A program made the position numbers and the translations under genes. This document shows, in pieces, positions 24,601 through 31,241 of a stretch of 64,000 bases of DNA (the first letter of the stretch is position 1; every line of letters begins with the position of its first letter). The notes below the pieces were generated by a model. The model was not told the origin of the DNA and made no database searches. It worked only from the letters and a program-made list of their open reading frames with translations. The DNA is from VAZQ01 sp963702695 (GTDB lineage: Bacteria; Pseudomonadota; Alphaproteobacteria; Rhizobiales; Xanthobacteraceae): assembly GCA_963702695.1 (NCBI GenBank), contig CAVPDS010000020.1, positions 23,769 through 87,768 on the forward strand, in the 5' to 3' direction.

Positions 24601-25584
24601 TCAGGAACGAGCGCGCCTGCCGTCGTTGGCGACTGATTTCGCGATTGTGCGCGTACATTCGATGAACCGCGCGACTAGCGGGCCGAGCGTTCTATTCTTC
24701 AGCGTTACCAGCGCGATTGGCCATGGCCGAATTGGCAGATCAACCGAGAGCAGCTTCAGTGGAAATTGCTTAGCGTACAGATTGAAGATTGATCTTGGTA
24801 GCGGCGCGATGTAACGGCCGCTTGCAAGTAGATCGCCTCTGAGACCTGCAAGCTGGGTTCCGATAATAACCGATGGCGCCACCAAGCCGCGCACCCGAAA
24901 CGCCTCCATGATGTGATTGTAAATTGCGGCGCCCGGCGGGGTCAGAATCCAAGGCTCATTAATCAAGTCGACCAGATCGATGTGGCGGCGACGCGTCCAA
25001 CGATTTCGTATCCCGCACGCAACAACAAGCGGATCATCGAGCAGGCACTCCACCTGCAAGTGTTCACCCTGCGAACCGACGGCAAGCGGCACCGGTGACC
25101 GCACGATGGCGAGATCGAGGGTCCGATCGCGCAGCATAGGTAGGTCGAGAGTTGGCGTCGTCAGATTGAATATGCTGATTGACACACGGGGATGTTTTCG
25201 CACGAACTGCTGAACAGCCGGAGAGATCAGCGCGCTGGCAATCGATTCGGGACAGCCGATTCGCAGCTCACCTGATGTGGAGTCGCTCAAGAATTCGATG
25301 TCACGCACTCCCTGTCTCAGTTCGTCAAAAGCGGTGCGGGCACGGCGAAGAAGCGCGTCTCCAAAAATCGTCAGCTCAACCCCCTGCCGGCTGCGATCGA
25401 ACAGGCGCACACCGAGCGCGTGCTCCAAGTCTGCAACAGTTTCCGAGACGGTCGGCTGCGAGACACCCAACTCTGTGGCGGCCTTGCCCATGTTGCCCCG
25501 CTGCGCAACGGTTGCAAATACATGCAAATCCCGCAGCCTGAACCGCCGCCCGATCTGCTTATCCCAGTCGATCTTCCGTGCCAT
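24601..25584 (-). CDS. LysR family transcriptional regulator
   Basis: This 327-residue protein has the winged helix-turn-helix near residues 18 to 77 (LRDLHVFATVAQRGNMGKAA, TELGVSQPTVSETVADLEHA, LGVRLFDRSRQGVELT) followed by a LysR effector domain. The effector half contains GELRIGCPESIASALISPAV and DLAIVRSPVPL. It is encoded divergently from the TctC-like gene at 25709, the usual arrangement for a regulator and its target. The ATG at 25584 is chosen because AGGA lies 8 bases upstream; an ATG at 25590 is also possible. The start codon lies inside a palindrome that may be its own operator. Confidence 0.9.
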   Translation of the reverse strand: MARKIDWDKQIGRRFRLRDLHVFATVAQRGNMGKAATELGVSQPTVSETVADLEHALGVRLFDRSRQGVELTIFGDALLRRARTAFDELRQGVRDIEFLSDSTSGELRIGCPESIASALISPAVQQFVRKHPRVSISIFNLTTPTLDLPMLRDRTLDLAIVRSPVPLAVGSQGEHLQVECLLDDPLVVACGIRNRWTRRRHIDLVDLINEPWILTPPGAAIYNHIMEAFRVRGLVAPSVIIGTQLAGLRGDLLASGRYIAPLPRSIFNLYAKQFPLKLLSVDLPIRPWPIALVTLKNRTLGPLVARFIECTRTIAKSVANDGRRARS

Positions 25585-25600
25585 AGGCATAATCCTATGG
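25581..25600. promoter_or_regulatory. Palindrome over LysR start, candidate operator
   Basis: CCATAGG (25581-25587) and CCTATGG (25594-25600) are perfect 7-bp arms around CATAAT. The site covers the LysR start codon and lies about 110 bp from the divergent TctC-like start, as expected for an autoregulated LysR target site. The spacing is not the classical T-N11-A, so this is a candidate only. Confidence 0.45.
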
Positions 25601-25708
25601 AATCAGAGCTAAATAGGGAATAGCCGCTATGGCCCGTCGAAGCTTAACCTCCCAACGGCTCGGTTGGTCGGATGCTGATCCAGATCGTGCAATTTTCGGG
25701 AGGGCAAC

Positions 25709-26686
25709 ATGACATTGCGCCGTCGACAGTTCTTGCGTCTCGCAGCAGCTGCCGTTGCACTGCCGGCTACGTCGCGCTTAGCGTGGACGCAAAGCTATCC
25801 TTCGCGACCCGTGCGTCTGATCGCCGCCACTGCCGCCGGTGGCTCACCCGATATTCTCGCACGCCTGATCGCTGAATGGCTGTCGGATCGCCTTGGGCAG
25901 CCGTTCCTCGTTGAGAATCGTCCGGGTGGCGGTACCAATGTCGGTACTGAAGCGGTGGTGCGTGCACCTGCGGATGGCTACACCCTGCTCATGGTGGCGC
26001 CTGCAAACGCAAGCAACGCAACGCTCTACGAGAAACTCAGCTTCAATTTCATTCGCGACATCGCGCCAGTTGCCGGGATCGCTCGCGTTCCAAGCGTGTT
26101 GGTGGTGCACCCGTCGGTTCCTGCAACAACGGTCCCGCAATTCATCGCCTATGCCAAGGCCAATCCGGGTAAGCTTAATATGGCATCTGCCGGGATCGGG
26201 ACCGGCTCCCACATGTACGGTGAGTTGTTCAAGATGATGGCCGGCGTCGACATGGTCCACGTGCCTTACCGCAGTGGAGGCCCCGCACTGACCGACCTGC
26301 TGGGCGGCCAGGTACAGGTCTACTTTGCGCCGTCGGCAATATCGATGAATCACATAAGGGCTGGCAAACTGCGCGGACTGGCAGTGACCACCGCAAATCG
26401 GTTGGAGGAGTTGCCCGACACTCCGACCATAGGGGATTTTGTGCCAGGTTACGAGGCTAGCGGTTGGTTCGGTGTTGGGGCGCCGAAAAATACCCCGGTC
26501 GAAATTATCGAAAGACTGAACAAGGAAATCAACGCCGCTCTCGCCGATCCGAAGTTCAAGACGCGCCTTGCCGATCTTGGCGGCATATCGCTTGCAGGCT
26601 CACCTGCCGATTTCGGAAGGCTGATTAGCGACGAAACCGAGAAGTGGGGCAAGGTGATCCGAACCGCTCACATCAAGGCCGAGTGA
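25709..26686 (+). CDS. TctC/Bug-type solute-binding protein with Tat-like signal
   Basis: This 325-residue protein starts MTLRRRQFLRLAAAAVALPA, a twin-arginine-like signal with RRRQFL, and cuts after SRLAWTQ. The mature region SYPSRPVRLIAATAAGGSPD, LVENRPGGGTNVGTEAVVRA, PYRSGGPALTDLLGGQVQVY and SPADFGRLISDETEKWGKVI is classical Bug/TctC. A closely related gene with the same Tat motif lies at 62820. GGAGGG stands before the ATG. The divergent LysR gene is probably its regulator. Base composition is lower in G+C than most of the window, which may mean later acquisition. Confidence 0.88.
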   Translation: MTLRRRQFLRLAAAAVALPATSRLAWTQSYPSRPVRLIAATAAGGSPDILARLIAEWLSDRLGQPFLVENRPGGGTNVGTEAVVRAPADGYTLLMVAPANASNATLYEKLSFNFIRDIAPVAGIARVPSVLVVHPSVPATTVPQFIAYAKANPGKLNMASAGIGTGSHMYGELFKMMAGVDMVHVPYRSGGPALTDLLGGQVQVYFAPSAISMNHIRAGKLRGLAVTTANRLEELPDTPTIGDFVPGYEASGWFGVGAPKNTPVEIIERLNKEINAALADPKFKTRLADLGGISLAGSPADFGRLISDETEKWGKVIRTAHIKAE

Positions 26687-26902
26687 GAGCCATTCCCGGA
26701 ATTTCGATCGGCGAACCCGTTGGACGGCAGGCAGTTGATCTTAGAGTTACTGCCGAGCTATGCGGTGGCGGTGCGTCAACAGCGGCGTGAGCGCCGCCCC
26801 GGGGGTCTGCTTGTGGCCCTCAGCTCTCGTAGCCTCTCGGTCGCTTTCGGATGGTTGCGGACGAGCAACTTGGTCGCTCGTGCAGTCGCCTACTATTCGG
26901 AG

Positions 26903-27829
26903 CTATCCCCTGATTTCCCCGTACTTCGGCAGTTCGTTGGTCTGATAGCCCTGGATCACGCGCTCGGAGCCAAAGCCCCAGTAATTCCGCAGCGTCTCGG
27001 GGCCGTGCAGCTTCGGCCGCAGCGGAAATTCCTGGTGCCAGGGGCGCGGATCGAAATAACCGAGCTCCTCGTCTTTCATCTGGTCCATCTCGCAGAATAT
27101 CTCGACCCGCACGAGGTCCGAGTTGCGGTGATAGGTGGCGACGTTGTGGCCGATGACGTGCCGGCCCGGCCCCCACACCAGATGCACCTTGTTGTGGGCA
27201 AGATAATCGACGGCCTTGTGAATCTCCGACCAGTCGATGACCTCGAAGGCGATGTGGTGAAGCTGCGGCTTCTCGTCGATGATGAAGTTGAGCGAGTGGT
27301 GGTCGGTATTGCAGCGCAGGAACACGAAGAAATCGCCGCGCCAGTCCGACACCTTGAACCCGAGCACGTCGCAATAGAACTTCACGATCTGCTGCACGTC
27401 GAGCACGCGATAAGCGACGTGACCAAGCTTGAGTATGTTGAAGATCGAGGGCATCGGGTCGAGTTTGGCGAAGTTGTACTCGGCGTAGATGTCTGTCCGC
27501 GTACCCTTCGGATCGTTGAAAGTCACCGCCTGCGCAACGCCGGGCGAGACACCCTGGCGGAGTTCGGCCTTGATGCCATGCTCGCCGAGCGCCTTCACGA
27601 CGTCCTTGAGCTCGGTATCGGGCGCCACCTGGAATGACACACCCTTGAGGTGCCCGGCATCGCCGCGCACCAGTTCGATTGCCTCCAGCCCCTGCTTGCT
27701 GCCGAGGAAGACGCGGTCCTTGCTGCGCTCGATGATGCTGAGCCCGAGGAGCCGGCTGTAGTAGTCGGTCTGCGCCTCGATGTCGGGCGTTGAGATCGTC
27801 GCGTGGCCGAGCCGCCGGACCTTGATCAT
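26903..27829 (-). CDS. VOC family extradiol ring-cleavage dioxygenase-like protein
   Basis: This 308-residue protein has two vicinal-oxygen-chelate modules. The C-terminal module keeps the three iron ligands of type I extradiol dioxygenases: His in LGHVAYRVLD, His in QLHHIAFEVIDW and Glu in LVRVEIFCEMD. Such enzymes cleave catechol-type rings next to the hydroxyls. It is the last gene of a minus-strand operon after the FAH-family gene (20 bp apart), and FAH-type hydrolases process extradiol products, so a shared pathway is likely. The start at 27829 follows GGAG. The aromatic substrate is not known. Confidence 0.87.
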   Translation of the reverse strand: MIKVRRLGHATISTPDIEAQTDYYSRLLGLSIIERSKDRVFLGSKQGLEAIELVRGDAGHLKGVSFQVAPDTELKDVVKALGEHGIKAELRQGVSPGVAQAVTFNDPKGTRTDIYAEYNFAKLDPMPSIFNILKLGHVAYRVLDVQQIVKFYCDVLGFKVSDWRGDFFVFLRCNTDHHSLNFIIDEKPQLHHIAFEVIDWSEIHKAVDYLAHNKVHLVWGPGRHVIGHNVATYHRNSDLVRVEIFCEMDQMKDEELGYFDPRPWHQEFPLRPKLHGPETLRNYWGFGSERVIQGYQTNELPKYGEIRG

Positions 27830-27849
27830 GGCATTCTCCTCATTCCGTC

Positions 27850-28728
27850 TTACGCCCCCGCCTGATGCGCGCGCACCTTGATCTCGAACTCTCCGATCTG
27901 CTCGCACTTGCCACGCAGCACGTCGCCCGGCTTTACCGGACTTACGCCCTGCGGCGTACCGGTGTAGTAAACGTCACCGGGATAGAGCGTATAGAACGAG
28001 GAGGCAAACTCGATCAGGCGGCTGACGTCGTAGATCAGATCCTTGGTCTCCGCGGTCTGCTTGAGCTCGCCGTTGTTGGTGAGCGTGATCTTGACGTCGT
28101 CGGGATTGGAAATCTCGTCGGCGGTCACGAACCAGGGACCGAGCACCGAATAGCCGTCGATCGACTTGCGGAAGCTGCGATCCTCGCCGCCGCGGCACGT
28201 CATGTCGAGGCCGAGCGTATAGCCGGCGATGTAGTCCTTCGCCTTGTCCTTCGGGATGTCGGTGCCCTGCTTGCCGATGATCGCCACCAGCTCGATCTCG
28301 TGCTCGTTGGTGCGATCGAGGAAGCGGATTGGAATTCCTTCGGACGGGCCGACGATCGACGAATTAGATTTCAGGAAGATGCCGGCCTTGCCGATATCCG
28401 GGGGCTGGCGCTGGGTGGCTTCCCGCGGCAGGTCCGTGCGCGAACGCATCTCCTCGATGTGCTTCTTGTAGTTGGTCGGCGCCGCCATGGTTTTCGACGG
28501 ACGCGCGATCGGCGACAGGAGCTTCACCGACGAGAGCGGCTTGCCCGGCGCCTTGGCGGCCATGTCTTCGATCCGCTTGCGCCAGGTCGGGAGCGCGGCG
28601 ATTACGGCGTCGCCCTTCATGTCGTAGCGGGCCGCCGCCCGGATCTGGGTCTGCGCCTCGGTCACATCGTGGACCTGGTCCCCGATCACGACCCCGAGCC
28701 GGTCCTCGTCATAACGGCAAAGCTTCAT
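27850..28728 (-). CDS. Fumarylacetoacetate hydrolase (FAH) family protein
   Basis: This 292-residue protein shows the FAH domain motifs: MAAPTNYKKHIEEM near residue 80, the metal-binding NEHEIELVAIIGKQG (two Glu), GYTLGLDMTCRGGEDRSFRK, DGYSVLGPWFVTADE and YYTGTPQGVSPVKPGD. FAH-type enzymes hydrolyse or decarboxylate 2-oxo acids formed after ring cleavage, for example in homoprotocatechuate degradation. AAGGAG lies 7 bases upstream of the ATG. It stands in the middle of a three-gene operon: binding protein, FAH, dioxygenase. Confidence 0.9.
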   Translation of the reverse strand: MKLCRYDEDRLGVVIGDQVHDVTEAQTQIRAAARYDMKGDAVIAALPTWRKRIEDMAAKAPGKPLSSVKLLSPIARPSKTMAAPTNYKKHIEEMRSRTDLPREATQRQPPDIGKAGIFLKSNSSIVGPSEGIPIRFLDRTNEHEIELVAIIGKQGTDIPKDKAKDYIAGYTLGLDMTCRGGEDRSFRKSIDGYSVLGPWFVTADEISNPDDVKITLTNNGELKQTAETKDLIYDVSRLIEFASSFYTLYPGDVYYTGTPQGVSPVKPGDVLRGKCEQIGEFEIKVRAHQAGA

Positions 28729-28801
28729 CGCCTTCTCCTTGATGAAATTCGTGGCGGTCTTATCGGGCTTGTCGCAGCGGATGCCAAGTCCCTTGCGGCA
28801 C

Positions 28802-29848
28802 TCACCGCCGCTTGAAGATCGATTGGAACTCGCGCTGCCACTTCTTCTCTTCCTCGCCCGGGAATTCGGAGACGATCAGCTTATGGCCTGCGAGCCGCAT
28901 GATCGCGTCCGGCGGATTGGGCGTCACATCGGTACGCACCGGCAGACGCCCGGCCTTGGGCAGCATCGACTGCGCCTCCTTGGTCAGCGCAAAATTCGCC
29001 GCCAGCAGCGCCGCCTTCGGATGCGGTGCGATCGAGTTGATCCCGACCGAGCCGAAGAATACCGCCACCGGATCGAGCACCCAGTAATTGGTCGGCCCGC
29101 CCGTGAGCATCATGTTGATGGTCAGGTTCATGTAGTTGTTGAGCGCCACCGGATACTCGCCCGCAGCGACCGAGCGGGCGAGCGCGAGGTGACCGTCGAC
29201 CAGGACTGGATTGAGCGTCGCAACGATGTCCTGCACCAGCTTGCGGCCGCGCTGTTCGCCATAGTGCGCGAACAGCGCATACAACCACTGGGTGTCAGTC
29301 TGGTCGATCGCGATCTTGCCCGACAATTCCTTGTGATTGAGGAAGTCCTCGTAGCTCTTAGGCAGGTCGGCGGCCTTCACCAGCTTGGTGTTGTAGGAGG
29401 GCACGTCGTAGTTGGCGTAGACGCCGTACCAGCGCTTGTTCGGATCGCGGCCCTGCGGCATGAGCGCCTTCGCTTCGGAGGGATCGTGCGGGAGCAGGAA
29501 GTCCGCCGGCAGCCGGCTCACCGCCGGGCTGAGCAGCACGTCCCAGGAGCGTTGCTGGGCGCGCCGCTCGATCGCGATACGGCCGATCAGCACCACGTCA
29601 TTGGCGCGCACGTACTCGACCTTGATCCCGGTCGCATCCTCGAACAGCTTCCAGAACGGCAGACCCTCCTGTTCGTTCATCGAGGAGTAGACCGTCAGCG
29701 AACCCTCGGCCTTAGCGGCCTTGAGAGTTTCGGCATCGGCCCAATAGGGCACCGGCTGCGCCATCGCGGCGGCAGACGTGAGCAGCGTCAGGGCGAGCGC
29801 GAAGGCGCCCGCGAGGGCATTCATGAACGGCGGCTTGGCCATCGGCAT
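28802..29848 (-). CDS. Extracellular solute-binding protein (Fe3+/2-aminoethylphosphonate-type fold)
   Basis: This 348-residue protein has a signal peptide (LAGAFALALTLLTSAAAMAQ) and a mature part with LKAAKAEGSLTVYSSMNEQE, FEDATGIKVEYVRANDVVLI, AIERRAQQRSWDVLLSPAV and YNTKLVKAADLPKSYEDFLN, the pattern of ferric/phosphonate-type ABC binding proteins. GGGAG precedes the ATG at 29848 by 8 bases. It is the first gene of the operon with the FAH hydrolase and dioxygenase, 73 bp upstream of the former, so it may capture an aromatic or oxo acid for that pathway. No permease gene is linked. Confidence 0.85.
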   Translation of the reverse strand: MPMAKPPFMNALAGAFALALTLLTSAAAMAQPVPYWADAETLKAAKAEGSLTVYSSMNEQEGLPFWKLFEDATGIKVEYVRANDVVLIGRIAIERRAQQRSWDVLLSPAVSRLPADFLLPHDPSEAKALMPQGRDPNKRWYGVYANYDVPSYNTKLVKAADLPKSYEDFLNHKELSGKIAIDQTDTQWLYALFAHYGEQRGRKLVQDIVATLNPVLVDGHLALARSVAAGEYPVALNNYMNLTINMMLTGGPTNYWVLDPVAVFFGSVGINSIAPHPKAALLAANFALTKEAQSMLPKAGRLPVRTDVTPNPPDAIMRLAGHKLIVSEFPGEEEKKWQREFQSIFKRR

Positions 29849-30023
29849 CGGCGTTCTCCCAGATCGTTGTCGTTCTTCCAGGCGCGTCCTGCTAGCTCGT
29901 AAGCCCGCGATTTTTCCTTGGCAAGCCGATACGGACCCGGCCGACCGATCGCCACCGCGCCCCTTGCCCCGCCCTTGCCCGATCCCCAAAATCCCGGCCG
30001 ACGCAGCACCGAGGGGACCCCGC

Positions 30024-30581
30024 ATGTTCGAACCGTGGATCGGCCGGAATTACGACGCGACAAAACTCCTTCTGGTGGGTGAGAGCGCGCCGTCCTGGTC
30101 AGAGGGGAGCGAGGTCAAGCATCCCTCCGAACGCCATCCGATCGAACTGGTCGAGTTCGTCCTCGCACAATTTCCGGCCAACGACTTCATGGCGCTGCTC
30201 TCGCGCAGCCTGGCAAGCACGGAGACGCCGCGCCCGGAGGAGCTCGATGCGGCGTGGGCGCAAGCGGCATTTACCGTCTACATTCCCGGCGATGTTCGCG
30301 CCGAACCCCGCAAACGGCCGACGCCTGATGCCTGGCAGGCGGCACATCAGGCGTTCCTGAACCTGCTCGATCGCCTGACGCCGCGCAATGTCATCGTGCT
30401 GGGCAAGGACGTCTGGGTGCAGATGCCGGAGGCGAGCCTTTCGCTGACCGATGATGTGCAGGGTTACCCGCTCGCCAATGGCGAGACCGTCATCTGCTGG
30501 GCAGTCGATCCCGCGAGCGCACAGTTTTCGTGGCAAAATCTCGCCGCGCTCATCAAGTTCGCGTCACAACGGAGCTCGTGA
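30024..30581 (+). CDS. Hypothetical protein resembling the uracil-DNA glycosylase-like superfamily
   Basis: This 185-residue soluble protein begins MFEPWIGRNYDATKLLLVGE, followed by SAPSW. Later it has RPTPDAWQAAHQAFLNLLDR and NVIVLGKDVWVQMP. The early LLLVGES loop and the late VIVLGKxVW strand match the arrangement of UDG-like fold proteins I recall, but the catalytic motifs of true glycosylases (GQDPYH or a GExPG-type loop) are not present. It may bind DNA or another ligand. GAGGGG lies 9 bases before the ATG. It is divergent from the binding protein operon. Function unassigned. Confidence 0.55.
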   Translation: MFEPWIGRNYDATKLLLVGESAPSWSEGSEVKHPSERHPIELVEFVLAQFPANDFMALLSRSLASTETPRPEELDAAWAQAAFTVYIPGDVRAEPRKRPTPDAWQAAHQAFLNLLDRLTPRNVIVLGKDVWVQMPEASLSLTDDVQGYPLANGETVICWAVDPASAQFSWQNLAALIKFASQRSS

Positions 30582-30600
30582 AAGCGGCACGCCGCCGCAG

Positions 30601-30615
30601 CCGCGCGCAGCGCGG
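30601..30615. repeat. CCGCGC-GCA-GCGCGG hairpin repeat
   Basis: A perfect 6-bp stem around GCA, within a G/C-rich stretch. The 18 bases from 30601 are identical to those at 59503-59520 inside the uvrB tail, so both belong to the same short repeat type. Confidence 0.6.
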
Positions 30616-30768
30616 CGGATCGCCCTTGCGGCAGGGAGCCGCGGGGCGCATGATGTCGTTTGGAACGCGAATAATCCTGCTCTGCGGGCAGATAGCGCAT
30701 TCCATCTGATTCAACACATCCAAGGCACGACGGGGCCCATGGCCCCGCAATGATCCAAGGAGGACGAC

Positions 30769-31230
30769 GTGGCCAAAAGCATCGCACTTAACGTCGATGG
30801 CCAGGCGCATACGATCGAGGCGGAGCCGGATATGCCGCTGCTCTATGCCCTGCGCGATGATCTCGGCATGCACAATCCGCGCTTCGGCTGCGGGCTCTCC
30901 CAATGCGGCGCCTGCACCGTGCTGCTCGACGGCGTGCCGGTGCGCTCTTGCGTCACGCGCCTGGATTCGATCGGCGACAAGAAGGTCACCACGCTCAACG
31001 GCATCGGCAACGCGGCAAAGCCGCACAAGGTGCAAGCCGCCTTCATCGAGGAACAGGTGCCGCAATGCGGCTACTGCCTCAACGGCTGGATCATGACCTC
31101 GGTCTCGCTGCTCGATAAGAACCCGCACCCGAGCGACGCGCAAATCCGCGACGCGCTCGCGGGCATCAAATGCCGTTGCGGAACGCACACCGCCGTCCTG
31201 CGCGCCGTCAAGCGCGCGGCGCAGGCTTGA
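30769..31230 (+). CDS. Molybdenum hydroxylase small subunit, 2Fe-2S (IorA-like)
   Basis: This 153-residue protein carries eight Cys that bind two 2Fe-2S clusters: the plant-ferredoxin-type set in FGCGLSQCGACTVLLDGVPV with a fourth Cys in RSCVTR, and the helical-domain set CGYC...CRCGTH. It corresponds to the alpha subunit of isoquinoline 1-oxidoreductase/aldehyde oxidase-type enzymes and passes electrons from the molybdenum site. Start is GTG at 30769 with AAGGAGG 6 bases upstream. The large subunit gene follows 11 bp downstream, so the pair is one operon. No FAD subunit gene is present, which is normal for the IorAB type. Confidence 0.93.
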   Translation: MAKSIALNVDGQAHTIEAEPDMPLLYALRDDLGMHNPRFGCGLSQCGACTVLLDGVPVRSCVTRLDSIGDKKVTTLNGIGNAAKPHKVQAAFIEEQVPQCGYCLNGWIMTSVSLLDKNPHPSDAQIRDALAGIKCRCGTHTAVLRAVKRAAQA

Positions 31231-31241
31231 GGGAGGCAACC

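Noticed and set aside
26720..26902. Plus-strand open frame starting MDGRQLILELLPSYAVAV
   Set aside because: It continues antisense into the dioxygenase gene, lacks a ribosome site and shows no conserved pattern.
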